Shown here: positions 30,017 to 39,074 of the stretch, piece after piece
Numbering within the stretch: the first letter of the stretch is position 1
Layout: each line of letters begins with the position of its first letter
Origin: Microvirga sp. ACRRW
GTDB lineage: Bacteria > Pseudomonadota > Alphaproteobacteria > Rhizobiales > Beijerinckiaceae
Direction of reading: 5' to 3'
Length of the DNA stretch: 64,000 nucleotides
Assembly (NCBI RefSeq): GCF_022346925.1
Contig: NZ_JAKRNJ010000007.1
Location: 87,974 to 151,973, forward strand
Translations under genes and position numbers: made by a program
The notes under the pieces: model-generated
Seen by the model: the letters and a program-made list of their open reading frames with translations, nothing else
Told to the model about the DNA's origin: nothing
The model's database searches: none

Positions 30017-32313
30017 GAATGCGCGGGCGTGAGCGGCGCCGAGGCCTTGCGGGTTTTCCAGATATGGTACCCGACAAACAGCGCTGAGAGCACGAAGCCG
30101 ATTTCATCGGTGATCGGGATCGCGGCGACGAGCAAGGCAGCAGCGACCGTTGCCCAGAGCCGTTCCCACCATGCCAGAGGCTTCAGGAAGAAGCCGATGG
30201 CTGCCATTCCCCATAGCGCCATGGCGAGCGTCGCCTTGAACACGATGTAGACCACGGCCAGCCAATAGCCCGCGCCCTCGAGACCCGGCACGGGCTGCAG
30301 CATCAGGTTCGGATCGTATACGGCCATGTAGGGCACGACGAAGCCCGGCAGCGCGATCTTCACGGCCTGCACGCCGATCTTGAGCCCCGATTCCTTCGCC
30401 ATCGGAGCCGCAGCGAATGCCGCAAGCGCCACCGGCGGCGTGAGATCCGCCATGATGCCGAAATAGAACACGAACATGTGCGAGACGATGAGCGGCACAT
30501 CGAGCTGCAGCAGGATGGGTGCCGCCAGTGACGAGGTGATGATGTAGTTCGGAATCGTCGGAATACCCATGCCGAGGATCAGGCTGAAGATCATCGTCAG
30601 CACGAGGGCTGCAAAAATGTTGTCCTTGCCGATGGAGATCATCCATGTGCCGACAATAGTGCCGAGACCCGTCAGCGTCATCGTGCCGATCACGATGCCG
30701 ACGACCGCGCAGGCGAGGCCCACCGGCAGCGCCTGACGCGCACCATCCGCCATGGCATCGACGCAGGCCTGAAGCGTCAGGCGGCCGCGACCGGAAAACG
30801 CATTCCACAGGGACAAAGCGGCGACGACGAGCACAACGAGCGTCACGCTCGATGCAAGCGAATAAGCCGAGACGAGAGCGAGGCCGATCCAGAACGCAAC
30901 GCGCAGGGCGGGCGTGCCGAGACCGGTCACGATGGCCGTGCCGAGAATGAGCGCCACCGTCAGCGACAGGCCGACCGCGCCGGCGAAGAGCGGCGTATAG
31001 CCTGCGAAGAGCAGGTAGACGAGAACGCCGAGCGGCGCGATGAGGAACCACTTCGTCTTCAGCTCGGTCCACGCATTCGGCAGCTCGGATTTCGGCAGGC
31101 CGCGCAGGTGGCGTTTTCCGGCTTCGAGATGCACTGCGAGATAGCAGGATGCGAAGTAGAGAAGCGCCGGAATGATCGCCGCTTTCACGATCTCAGAATA
31201 CGGCACGTCGATGGTCTCGGCCATGATGAAGGCGACTGCGCCCATGACCGGCGGCATGATCTGCCCACCCATGGACGATGTCGCTTCCACGCCACCTGCG
31301 AAAGCGGACGGAAAACCGAAGCGCTTCATCAGCGGGATTGTGAATTGTCCCGAGGCGACCACATTCGCAACACCCGAGCCCGAAACGGTGCCCATGAGCG
31401 CGGAGGACGCCACGCAGACCTTGCCCGGCCCGCCCTGCTTGTCGCCGAACACGGCCATCGAGATATCGTTGAAGAAATCGATGACGCCCGCCTTCTCCAT
31501 GAAGGCGCCGAACAGGATGAACAGGAAGATGTAGGTCGCCGACACCAGGGTCGGCGTGCCGTAGATGCCTTCCGTGCCAAAAGCCATGTGCTCGATGACC
31601 TGATCGAGCGAATAGCCGCGATGATCGAGCGGCGCGGGCAGATAATGGCCGAACAGGCAATAGGCGAGGAACAGGCCCGCCACGATGGGAAGCGCAATGC
31701 CCATCACGCGCCAGACCAGATAGAACAGAACCACGAGCGCCGCGATGCCGGAGATGAGATCGCCCGTCGTCATATCGCCGGCGCGGATCACGAGATCGTT
31801 GTAGAACGCCCATTGATAAAGGCCGACGGCGAAGCCCACGAAGCCCACGAGCCATCCCATGAGATGCATGACTGAGGAACCTGAGCGGTGATTGGCAACC
31901 ATCGCGCCCGCGACGAGGCACAGAAAGCCGACATGCATGGCGCGCACGACCTGGCTCGGCACGCTGCCGCCGAACCAGAGCACGAGTCCGAAGGCAACCG
32001 CGATCGCGATCCAGCCGAGAAGCCCGTCGATGAGGCCGCGCCGCCGTACGGCAAGGGAGGCCAGCCATGCGGCCCAGGCCGCCATGACGACATAGAAGAT
32101 CTGGAACAGGCTCACGCCGAGGAAGAACGGCTGATCGAGCGGAATGCCGAAAGACGTGATGATCTGGAAGGTTGAGAACGACACCGCGATCCAGAACAGC
32201 AGCTTGCCCCAGAAACCTTCGCCGAAGCTCTCCGGCAAGCCATGCTCCGGATTCACGCTCTCGGCAGGTGCTTCCATCTGGGCGAGTTCGGATGTGTTCG
32301 CACTCTGGCTCAT
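30013..32313 (-). CDS. TRAP transporter permease, fused 4TM/12TM subunits
   Basis: The 766-residue protein combines the small (DctQ-like) and large (DctM-like) TRAP membrane subunits, with roughly 18 hydrophobic segments. The large-subunit signature is visible at GSGVANVVASGQFTIPLMKR and MGGQIMPPVMGAVAFIMAE, with a second at GMGIPTIPNYIITS and ADLTPPVALAAFAAA. Uptake is Na+- or H+-driven. The solute-binding gene lies just upstream across an intra-operon terminator. Substrate is unknown; TAXI systems often take glutamate or other dicarboxylates. Confidence 0.93.
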   Translation of the reverse strand: MSQSANTSELAQMEAPAESVNPEHGLPESFGEGFWGKLLFWIAVSFSTFQIITSFGIPLDQPFFLGVSLFQIFYVVMAAWAAWLASLAVRRRGLIDGLLGWIAIAVAFGLVLWFGGSVPSQVVRAMHVGFLCLVAGAMVANHRSGSSVMHLMGWLVGFVGFAVGLYQWAFYNDLVIRAGDMTTGDLISGIAALVVLFYLVWRVMGIALPIVAGLFLAYCLFGHYLPAPLDHRGYSLDQVIEHMAFGTEGIYGTPTLVSATYIFLFILFGAFMEKAGVIDFFNDISMAVFGDKQGGPGKVCVASSALMGTVSGSGVANVVASGQFTIPLMKRFGFPSAFAGGVEATSSMGGQIMPPVMGAVAFIMAETIDVPYSEIVKAAIIPALLYFASCYLAVHLEAGKRHLRGLPKSELPNAWTELKTKWFLIAPLGVLVYLLFAGYTPLFAGAVGLSLTVALILGTAIVTGLGTPALRVAFWIGLALVSAYSLASSVTLVVLVVAALSLWNAFSGRGRLTLQACVDAMADGARQALPVGLACAVVGIVIGTMTLTGLGTIVGTWMISIGKDNIFAALVLTMIFSLILGMGIPTIPNYIITSSLAAPILLQLDVPLIVSHMFVFYFGIMADLTPPVALAAFAAAPMAKESGLKIGVQAVKIALPGFVVPYMAVYDPNLMLQPVPGLEGAGYWLAVVYIVFKATLAMALWGMAAIGFFLKPLAWWERLWATVAAALLVAAIPITDEIGFVLSALFVGYHIWKTRKASAPLTPAHS

Positions 32314-32351
32314 CGCGCCGCGTCTCCTGAAAATTTATTGTTCTTGTCATT

Positions 32352-32382
32352 AAAAAGCCGGAGCAGGTTCACTGCCCCGGCT
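32352..32382 (-). terminator. Intra-operon terminator between TAXI receptor and TRAP permease genes
   Basis: On the minus strand AGCCGG, G, GCAG pairs with CTGC, T, CCGGCT around a five-base loop, and TTTT follows. It lies 23 nt beyond the receptor stop and before the permease start, so it should let the receptor be made in excess of the permease. Confidence 0.8.
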
Positions 32383-32405
32383 GGAATGTAAATCGGCCAA
32401 AGGGT

Positions 32406-33371
32406 TTAGGAGCCCTTCTTCACGCCCTTTTCGTCGAAGTAGCGCTGGGCGCCCGGATGCATCGGCACCGGCATGCCGGAGAGCGCGCTCTCGAGCTTGA
32501 TGTCCTTGGCGGCGGCATGCGCGGCGGCGAGATCGGGCAGGCTCTCGTAGATCGCCTTCGTCATCTGGTAGACCGTCTCGTCCTTCATGCCGGAATGGGT
32601 GACGAGGTAGTTCACCACGGCAGCCGTCTGCACGGGCGCGCTCTGGCCTTCATAGGTGTTTGCCGGGATCGTGACCTTCACATAGGGCGTGCCGACCTTG
32701 TCCACGACGGCGGCAGGGATTTCCACGACGACGATCGGCACGGAGGTGGCGAGATCGCGGATTGAGGACACGCCGAGGCCTGCCGATTGCAGGGTCGCAT
32801 CAAGCTGGCGGTTCTTCATGAGCTCGACGGATTCGCCGAAGGGCAGATACTCGACCTTGCCGAGATCCTTGTAGGTGAGGCCTGCGCCTTGGAGGATCGC
32901 GCGGGCGTTGAGCTCGGTGCCGGATTTCGGCGCGCCGACGGAGAGGCGCTTGCCCTTCAGGTCAGCGAGCGACTTGATGCCGGATTCCTTGGTCGCGACG
33001 ATCTGGATGTAGTTGGGATAGATGGCGGTGATGCCGCGCAGCTTGTCCTGCTTGGCCTTGAAGCCGGCCTCCTCGTCGCCCGCCCAAGCCATGGCCAAGC
33101 TATCACCGAGGGTGAAGCCGATCTCGCCCTTGCCCTGCTGCAGCAGCGTGAGGTTCTCAACAGAAGCCTTGGTGGCCTGGACGGAAGGACGCGAGCCCTG
33201 GACCTTTTCGGTGAACACCTTCGAGAGAGCGACGCCCAGCGGGTAATACACGCCGGAGGTGCCGCCGGTCAGGACGTTGATGAAGTCCTGCGCCTGGGCC
33301 GGGACGCTTGCGCCCGCAATGGCCAGGGCGGTGGCGGCCCCCATGAGGCGGCGCATGATGGATTTCTGCAT
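32406..33371 (-). CDS. TAXI family TRAP solute-binding receptor
   Basis: A signal peptide (1-27, ending VPAQA) precedes the TAXI signature FINVLTGGTSGVYYPLGVAL. Other landmarks are VQATKASVENLTLLQQGKGEIGF and KRLSVGAPKSGTELNARAIL. The mature receptor captures substrate in the periplasm and delivers it to the fused TRAP permease encoded next. AAGGGAG lies 8 nt before the ATG. Length 321 is normal. Confidence 0.95.
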   Translation of the reverse strand: MQKSIMRRLMGAATALAIAGASVPAQAQDFINVLTGGTSGVYYPLGVALSKVFTEKVQGSRPSVQATKASVENLTLLQQGKGEIGFTLGDSLAMAWAGDEEAGFKAKQDKLRGITAIYPNYIQIVATKESGIKSLADLKGKRLSVGAPKSGTELNARAILQGAGLTYKDLGKVEYLPFGESVELMKNRQLDATLQSAGLGVSSIRDLATSVPIVVVEIPAAVVDKVGTPYVKVTIPANTYEGQSAPVQTAAVVNYLVTHSGMKDETVYQMTKAIYESLPDLAAAHAAAKDIKLESALSGMPVPMHPGAQRYFDEKGVKKGS

Positions 33372-33392
33372 TAGGCGTACTCCCTTAAATTC

Positions 33393-33412
33393 GGCAGTAT
33401 TGTTACACTGCC
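33393..33412 (-). promoter_or_regulatory. Inverted repeat upstream of the TAXI-TRAP operon
   Basis: GGCAGT and ACTGCC are separated by eight bases, 22 nt upstream of the receptor ATG. Position and symmetry fit an operator, but the arms are short and it could be chance. Confidence 0.3.
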
Positions 33413-33532
33413 TGTGTGTGAGCCTAGTTTTGGCTGCTGACGAAGTTTTCTCAAGAGGCTAAGAGGGACTTAATCCTGCCACCTTGGTCGGTAGGGGTCA
33501 GTCTCTCTCCGGATCACAAGTTCGTTTCTCCC

Positions 33533-35110
33533 ATGCTCAATCGCCGTCAGTTCCTTCAAACCGCAACCGCCACGGCCACCTTGGCCGCCCAAGGCTTTTC
33601 GAGCCAGGCTCTGGCGCAGCAAGGCCTGAAAATGGGAGCGGAAAGCCCATTCTCCTTCGACGATCTGAAGAAGCAGGCGGAAACCATGGCCCGCTCGGCC
33701 TATGTGGCTCCGATGAGCCCCTCGCCGGAGATTCTCTATCAGATCGACTACGACGCCCACGGGAAGATCCGGTTCAAGACCGATCTGGCGCTCTGGGCCA
33801 ACGGCCCCAGCGAGTTCCCGGTCACGTTCTTCCACATGGGCCGCTTCTTCCAGAAGCCGGTGCGCATGCATGTGGTCGAGAACGGCCAGGCCCGCGAGAT
33901 CATCTACGACACCGAGTATTTCGACATGCCGGCGGATTCGCCGGCCCGAAAGCTCCCCGACAATACGGGCTTCGCCGGCTTCCGCTTCCAGGAAGCCCGC
34001 AACGGCAAGCTCGACTGGCGCAAGAACGACTGGGTGGCCTTCCTCGGCGCGTCCTATTTCCGCGCCATCGGCGAGCTTTACCAATACGGCCTCTCGGCCC
34101 GCGGCCTCGCCATCGATGTGGCCGTGCATGGGCAGAACGAGGAATTCCCCGACTTCACCCACGTCTATTTCGAGACGCCGAAGCCCGGCTCCGACACGGT
34201 CACGGTCTACGCGCTGCTCGACGGGCCGAGCGTGGCGGGAGCCTACAAGTTCGTGATGCAGCGCGCCGCCGCCGTGATCATGGACATCGACACCGCGCTT
34301 TACCTGCGCAAGGACATCGCGCGGTTGGGCCTCGCGCCTCTGACCTCCATGTACTGGTACTCGGAGAAGTCCAAGACCACCGCCATCGACTGGCGCCCGG
34401 AGATCCACGATTCCGACGGCCTTGCCATGTGGACCGGCGCGGGAGAGCGCATCTGGCGCCCGCTCAACAACCCGCCGCGCATCATCACCTCGGCCTTCGG
34501 CGACGAGAACCCGCGCGGGTTCGGCCTGCTCCAGCGCGACCGCAACTTCGACCATTACCTCGACGGCGTCTATTACGACCGCCGTCCCTCGCTCTGGATC
34601 GAGCCGCAGGGCACATGGGGCAAGGGCTCCATCCAGCTCGTGGAAATCCCTACCGACGACGAGATCCACGACAACATCGTGGCCATGTGGGTGCCGGCCG
34701 ACCCCGCCCGTGCCGGCCAGGCGCTGAACCTGCGCTACCGGATGCATTGGTCGGCGGACGAGCCCTACCCGACCCCGCTCGCCCGCGTCATCGCCACCCG
34801 CTTCGGCAATGGCGGCCAGGCCGGCACGGCCCGGCCCAAGGGCGTGCGCAAGTTCATGGTGGAGTTCATCGGCGAGCCGCTCACTAAGCTCCCCAACGGC
34901 GTGATCCCCAAGCCGGTCCTTTCCGCCTCGCGCGGCGAGTTCACGAACATCCTCACCGAGGCCGTGCCCAACAATGTGCCCGGCCATTGGCGGACCCAGT
35001 TCGACCTCACGGTCACCGGCACCGAGCCGGTGGAGATGCGATGCTACCTGCGCAACGGGGACGAAGTGTTGAGCGAGACCTGGCTCTATCAGTACCATCC
35101 GGCATTCTAG
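33533..35110 (+). CDS. OpgD/OpgG-type periplasmic glucan biosynthesis protein (first copy)
   Basis: The N-terminus MLNRRQFLQTATATATLA is a twin-arginine signal with AxA-type end SQALAQ near residue 29. The MdoG domain fills the rest: GFAGFRFQ, FLGASYFRAIGE, YGLSARGLAIDVA and NPRGFGLLQRDR are characteristic. Such proteins shape or backbone-process osmoregulated periplasmic glucans; the Tat signal resembles OpgD rather than Sec-exported OpgG. The glycosyltransferase partner OpgH is not adjacent. A paralog lies at 47034. Length 525 is usual. Confidence 0.9.
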   Translation: MLNRRQFLQTATATATLAAQGFSSQALAQQGLKMGAESPFSFDDLKKQAETMARSAYVAPMSPSPEILYQIDYDAHGKIRFKTDLALWANGPSEFPVTFFHMGRFFQKPVRMHVVENGQAREIIYDTEYFDMPADSPARKLPDNTGFAGFRFQEARNGKLDWRKNDWVAFLGASYFRAIGELYQYGLSARGLAIDVAVHGQNEEFPDFTHVYFETPKPGSDTVTVYALLDGPSVAGAYKFVMQRAAAVIMDIDTALYLRKDIARLGLAPLTSMYWYSEKSKTTAIDWRPEIHDSDGLAMWTGAGERIWRPLNNPPRIITSAFGDENPRGFGLLQRDRNFDHYLDGVYYDRRPSLWIEPQGTWGKGSIQLVEIPTDDEIHDNIVAMWVPADPARAGQALNLRYRMHWSADEPYPTPLARVIATRFGNGGQAGTARPKGVRKFMVEFIGEPLTKLPNGVIPKPVLSASRGEFTNILTEAVPNNVPGHWRTQFDLTVTGTEPVEMRCYLRNGDEVLSETWLYQYHPAF

Positions 35111-35116
35111 GATTTC

Positions 35117-35160
35117 TGTTGTAAACTAAGATATTAACAGGGGAGTATAAAATACTATAC
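35117..35160 (+). promoter_or_regulatory. Palindrome-rich promoter region of the zinc operon (possible Zur site)
   Basis: An imperfect 23-bp inverted repeat with TGTT/AACA ends (35117-35139) is followed by GTATA-aaatac-TATAC (35145-35160). AT-rich palindromes of this size are what the zinc repressor Zur binds in alphaproteobacteria. The match to a Zur consensus is by general form only. The operon content makes zinc control likely. Confidence 0.45.
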
Positions 35161-35200
35161 CCCCTGGAAATGGCCGCCATTCCGGTCTATGTGTTAGGGC

Positions 35201-35371
35201 ATGTCGCATAGCCACAGCCATTCACACGGCCATCAGCATGGTCACGAGCACAGGCCTCTTGCCGCCGCCCCCACCTTCTCGCTGCTGCGCCTCTCGGTCT
35301 GGCAGCGCCTAGTGGGCGCCTCGGTGGTGCTGGCGGCCCTGTGGCTGATGGTTCTCAAGGTCATGGGGTGA
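35201..35371 (+). CDS. 56-residue His-rich small membrane protein heading the znu operon
   Basis: The ATG at 35201 opens MSHSHSHSHGHQHGHEH, with His at every second residue from 3 to 17, eight in all. A Pro/Ala linker leads to one membrane helix (about 33-55) and the chain ends KVMG. The stop is 3 nt before the znuC ATG, and the GGGGTGA at its end can serve as the znuC ribosome site, so translation is probably coupled. The tag looks made to bind zinc at the membrane near the ABC importer. It resembles CbtB-type single-helix metal proteins only in general plan. Its own ribosome site is weak. Confidence 0.72.
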   Translation: MSHSHSHSHGHQHGHEHRPLAAAPTFSLLRLSVWQRLVGASVVLAALWLMVLKVMG

Positions 35372-35374
35372 GCC

Positions 35375-36124
35375 ATGGACGCAGCCTCCGCCGCCATCCG
35401 TTTCGATGAAGTGACCCTCGGCTATGGCCGCAGGCCCGCCGTGCATCACCTTCATGGAGACATTCCCTCGGGCAGCCTCATGGCCGTCGTCGGCCCCAAC
35501 GGCGCAGGCAAGTCGACCCTGCTCAAGGGCGTCGTCGGCACGCTGAAGCCGCTCGAAGGCCAGATCCGGCTGAACGGCCCCTCCTCCGAGATCGCCTATC
35601 TGCCGCAGGTGGCGGAAATCGACCGGTCCTTTCCGCTTTCCGTCTACGATCTCGTGGCCATGGGCCTCTGGTCCCGCTCGGGCCTCTTCGGCGGCATCTC
35701 GGCGAAGGACCGCACGAAGATCGAGGCGGCGCTGGCGGCAGTCGGTCTCATCGGCTTCGAGCGCCGCCCCATCTCGACCCTCTCCGGCGGGCAGATGCAG
35801 CGCGCGCTCTTCGCGCGCCTGCTCCTGCAGGACGCGCCGGTGATCCTGCTCGACGAACCGTTTACCGCCATCGACGCCAAGACCACCGCCGACCTGCTCG
35901 ATCTCGTGCGCCGCTGGCATGCGGAGAAGCGCACGGTCGTCGCGGTGCTGCACGATCTCGACATGGTCAAGCGCGTGTTTCCAAAGACCCTGCTCATCGC
36001 CCGCGAGCCCGTGGCCTGGGGCGACACGCTCGACGTGCTGAGCGCCGACAATCTCCTCAAAGCCCGCCGCATGGTCGAGGCGCATGACCCTCATGCGCAT
36101 GTCTGCCAGCGCAGCGCCGCATAA
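35375..36124 (+). CDS. znuC: Zinc/manganese ABC transporter ATPase
   Basis: This 249-residue ATPase has Walker A GPNGAGKSTLL (about 47-57), signature LSGGQMQRALFARLL (about 135), Walker B VILLDEPFTAID and the switch His in VLHDLDMV. Family features and the adjacent ZnuB and ZnuA genes give a metal importer of the Zn/Mn cluster. The His-rich loop and neighbours favour zinc. It powers import at the cytoplasmic face of the inner membrane. The C-terminal end HDPHAHVCQRSAA is also rich in metal-binding residues. Confidence 0.93.
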   Translation: MDAASAAIRFDEVTLGYGRRPAVHHLHGDIPSGSLMAVVGPNGAGKSTLLKGVVGTLKPLEGQIRLNGPSSEIAYLPQVAEIDRSFPLSVYDLVAMGLWSRSGLFGGISAKDRTKIEAALAAVGLIGFERRPISTLSGGQMQRALFARLLLQDAPVILLDEPFTAIDAKTTADLLDLVRRWHAEKRTVVAVLHDLDMVKRVFPKTLLIAREPVAWGDTLDVLSADNLLKARRMVEAHDPHAHVCQRSAA

Positions 36125-36134
36125 AGACCGATCC

Positions 36135-37001
36135 GTGCTCGACCTTCTCTACTCACCCTTCTCCGAATTCGAGTTCATGCAGCGCGCTCTCGTGGGCGTG
36201 ATCGCGATTGCGCTCGGCGGCGGACCCGTCGGCGTGTTCCTGATGCTGCGCCGCATGAGCCTTACGGGCGATGCGATGGCGCATGCCATTCTGCCCGGCG
36301 CGGCCATCGGTTATCTGCTTGCAGGCTTGTCGCTGCCAGCCATGACCTTCGGCGGATTGGCAGCGGGCGTCATCGTCGCCATGGCGGCAGGCCTCGTCTC
36401 GCGCTTCACGTCTCTAAAGGAAGATGCGTCGCTTGCAGCTTTCTACCTGCTGTCGCTCGCTCTCGGCGTCACCATCGTGTCCTTGCGCGGCTCGAACGTC
36501 GATCTGCTGCACGTACTCTTCGGTACGGTGCTGGCGCTCGACGATAACACGCTACTGCTTCTTGCCTCCATCTCGACGCTCACCGTTCTCGCGTTGGCTG
36601 CGCTCTATCGTCCGCTCGTTCTGGAATGCGTGGACCCGATCTTCCTGCGTTCCGTGAGCCGCTCTGGCACGCCGACGCATCTCATCTTCCTCGGCCTCGT
36701 GGTGATGAACCTCGTCGGCGGCTTCCATGCGCTCGGCACGCTGCTGGCTGTGGGCATGATGATGCTGCCTGCAACAGCCGCGCGGTTCTGGACCAGCGAC
36801 ATCACCATGATGATGATCGTCTCCGTTCTCATCGGCATCGTCTCCGGCATCGCGGGCTTGCTGCTCTCGTTCCATGCGGAGCTGCCCGCAGGCCCCGCGA
36901 TCATTCTCTCGGCGGGCATCGTCTATGTGGCGTCGCTGCTGATCGGCCGCGAAGGCGGCGTGCTCTGGCTCGCATGGCCGGGCAAACATCTCGAAGCCTA
37001 A
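36135..37001 (+). CDS. znuB: Zinc/manganese ABC transporter permease
   Basis: The permease has about eight hydrophobic helices and begins VLDLLYSPFSEFEFMQRALVG, the usual start of the ZnuB/TroC family; LRRMSLTGDAMAHAILPGAA is the conserved coupling motif. GTG 36135, 10 nt after the znuC stop, fits this start; an ATG at 36084 would overlap znuC by 41 nt and add an atypical leader. It transports the ion handed over by ZnuA. Length about 288 is normal. Confidence 0.92.
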   Translation: MLDLLYSPFSEFEFMQRALVGVIAIALGGGPVGVFLMLRRMSLTGDAMAHAILPGAAIGYLLAGLSLPAMTFGGLAAGVIVAMAAGLVSRFTSLKEDASLAAFYLLSLALGVTIVSLRGSNVDLLHVLFGTVLALDDNTLLLLASISTLTVLALAALYRPLVLECVDPIFLRSVSRSGTPTHLIFLGLVVMNLVGGFHALGTLLAVGMMMLPATAARFWTSDITMMMIVSVLIGIVSGIAGLLLSFHAELPAGPAIILSAGIVYVASLLIGREGGVLWLAWPGKHLEA

Positions 37002-37015
37002 AGAAGGATCTCATC

Positions 37016-37939
37016 ATGCTGACGAGAAGAACCGCCCTGTCCCTGCTCGCGGGCTCGCTCGCGCTTGCCGGTTCGCTCATGCCAGCGGCAGCGCAGACGC
37101 CGGAGAAGCTCAAGGTCGTCGCGACCTTCTCGATTCTCGGCGATCTCGTGCGTAATGTGGGCGGAGACCGCATCGAACTGACGACCCTCGTCGGACCGAA
37201 CGGCGATGCACATGTCTATGCGCCGACACCTGCCGATGCGCGCCGCCTGACGGAAGCGAAAATCGTTTTCACCAACGGCCTGAAGTTCGAAGGCTGGATC
37301 GACCGCCTCGTAAAATCCTCCGGCACCAAGGCTGCCAGGATCGAAGCCGCCAAGGGCATCAAGACCTTGAAGGAGGAAGAGCATGGTCATGGTCACGATC
37401 ACGACCACGGCGGCGTCGATCCCCATGCCTGGCAGAGCATCGGCAGCGCCAAGACCTACGTGGCCAATATCCGCGATGCGCTGATCGCAGCGGATGCCGA
37501 GGGCAAGGCTGCTTATGAAGCCAATGCCGCCGCCTATCTCGCCAAGCTCGATGCCCTGGAAGCGGACGTGAAGGACCTTGTCGCGAACATCCCCTCCGAT
37601 CGCCGCAAGGTCATCACGTCGCACGACGCCTTCCGCTATTTCGAGGCTGCCTATGGGATCGACTTCGTCGCCCCTCAGGGAGTCTCGACGGAGGCGGAGG
37701 CCTCGGCCAAGGACGTCGCCCGGATCATCCAGCAGATCAGGCGCGAGAAGGTCTCAGCCGTCTTCGTGGAAAACGTGTCCGATGCCCGCCTCATGGAGCG
37801 CATCGCCCAGGAGACCGGAGCCAAGGTCGGCGAGAAGGTGTATTCCGACGCCCTTTCCGAGCCGAACGGCCCCGCTGGCACTTACATTGACATGATGAGA
37901 CACAATATAAGGGCCTTCAGCGCGGCCATGTCGAGCTGA
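37016..37939 (+). CDS. znuA: Zinc ABC transporter substrate-binding protein
   Basis: ATG 37016 has AGAAGGA 8 nt upstream. A signal peptide (1-27, ending PAAAQ) is followed by a cluster A-I metal-receptor fold. Zinc-ligand His candidates lie in GDAHVYAPTPAD and DPHAW, and between them is the His/Asp loop EEEHGHGHDHDHGG typical of zinc-specific receptors. A third ligand lies in TSHDAFRYF. The protein binds Zn2+ in the periplasm for ZnuB. Length 307 is normal. A long palindromic repeat follows. Confidence 0.94.
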   Translation: MLTRRTALSLLAGSLALAGSLMPAAAQTPEKLKVVATFSILGDLVRNVGGDRIELTTLVGPNGDAHVYAPTPADARRLTEAKIVFTNGLKFEGWIDRLVKSSGTKAARIEAAKGIKTLKEEEHGHGHDHDHGGVDPHAWQSIGSAKTYVANIRDALIAADAEGKAAYEANAAAYLAKLDALEADVKDLVANIPSDRRKVITSHDAFRYFEAAYGIDFVAPQGVSTEAEASAKDVARIIQQIRREKVSAVFVENVSDARLMERIAQETGAKVGEKVYSDALSEPNGPAGTYIDMMRHNIRAFSAAMSS

Positions 37940-37946
37940 AAGCCAC

Positions 37947-38072
37947 CCTCCCCTTGAGGGGGAGGGTCGGAGCGCGTAAGCGCTTCGGGGTGGGGTGGCA
38001 ACGCGACCTCACCCAAGCTGGTGTTTCCACCCCACCTCGGCCTTCCGGCCGATCCTCCCCCTCAAGAGGAGG
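37947..38072 (+). repeat. Long nested palindromic repeat between znuA and the COG0523 gene
   Basis: The left arm (37947-37970, CCTCCCCTTGAGGGGGAGGG...) and right arm (38049-38072, ...CCCCCTCAAGAGGAGG) are complementary with two mismatches. GGGGTGGGGTGG and CCACCCCACC make an inner stem. Similar 'CCTCCCC-TTGAGGGGGAGGGTCGG' elements are scattered in Rhizobiales and Methylobacteriaceae genomes. The right arm ends in AGGAGG next to the first ATG of the following gene. Confidence 0.85.
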
Positions 38073-38093
38073 ATGAACGTTGCGGACCATCCG

Positions 38094-39056
38094 ATGACCG
38101 ACAAGATCCCCGTTACCGTCCTCACAGGCTATCTCGGCGCCGGTAAGACCACTCTCCTCAACCGCATCCTCACCGAGCCGCACGGCAAGAAATATGCCGT
38201 GATCGTCAACGAGTTCGGCGAGATCGGCATCGACAACGAGCTTGTCGTCGGCGCCGACGAGGAAGTGTTCGAGATGAACAACGGCTGTATTTGCTGCACC
38301 GTGCGCGGCGACCTGATCCGCATTCTCGACGGCCTGATGAAGCGCAAGGGCAAGTTCGACGCGATCATCGTCGAGACCACGGGCCTTGCGGACCCCGCCC
38401 CGGTCGCGCAGACCTTCTTCATGGATCAGGACGTGTCCGATGCAGCCCGTCTCGACGCGGTGGTGACGGTGGCCGATGCCAAGTGGCTCTCCGACCGCCT
38501 GAAGGATGCGCCTGAGGCCAAGAACCAGATCGCCTTCGCCGATGTGATCATCCTCAACAAGATCGACCTCGTGAACGAGACCGAACTGAAAGAGGTCGAG
38601 GCCCGCATCCGCGCCATCAACCCTTATGCCAAGATCCACCGCACGCAGAACGCGGCCATCCCGATCTCGGAAGTTCTCGACCGCAAGGCCTTCGATCTCG
38701 ACCGCATCATGGAGATCGAGCCCAGCTTCCTGGAGGAAGGCCATCACCATCATCACGACGAGGAGATGCAATCCGTCGCCGTGAAGATCGATGGTGAGGT
38801 GGACCCTGAAAAGTTCATGCCGTGGATCTCGAACCTCACCCAGGTCGAGGGCCCGAACATCCTGCGCTGCAAGGGCATCGTCGCTTTCCCGAACGAGCCG
38901 AAGCGCTTCGTGTTCCAGGGCGTGCACATGATCCTCGACGGCGACGTGCAGGGCGAGTGGAAGCCCGGCGAGAAGCACACGTCGAAAGTGGTCTTCATCG
39001 GCCGAGACTTGAACGAGAAGGCGATCCGCGAGGGTTTTCTGGCCTGCGCGGCTTAA
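38094..39056 (+). CDS. COG0523 (CobW/ZigA-type) GTPase, zinc-linked metallochaperone
   Basis: The G domain has Walker [14 protein letters not shown] (about 9-21), the metal-binding CxCC in NGCICCTVR (about 62-68), [10 protein letters not shown] and the base-recognition NKID. A His run, [11 protein letters not shown] (about 217-227), precedes the C-terminal CobW_C domain. COG0523 proteins deliver zinc to client enzymes during starvation; linkage with znu supports zinc. Starts at ATG 38094 or ATG 38073 are possible; the latter directly abuts AGGAGG of the repeat arm, too close for normal spacing. Confidence 0.9.
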   Translation: MTDKIPVTVLTGYLGAGKTTLLNRILTEPHGKKYAVIVNEFGEIGIDNELVVGADEEVFEMNNGCICCTVRGDLIRILDGLMKRKGKFDAIIVETTGLADPAPVAQTFFMDQDVSDAARLDAVVTVADAKWLSDRLKDAPEAKNQIAFADVIILNKIDLVNETELKEVEARIRAINPYAKIHRTQNAAIPISEVLDRKAFDLDRIMEIEPSFLEEGHHHHHDEEMQSVAVKIDGEVDPEKFMPWISNLTQVEGPNILRCKGIVAFPNEPKRFVFQGVHMILDGDVQGEWKPGEKHTSKVVFIGRDLNEKAIREGFLACAA

Positions 39057-39074
39057 TTGCGGCTCATGCCGATT

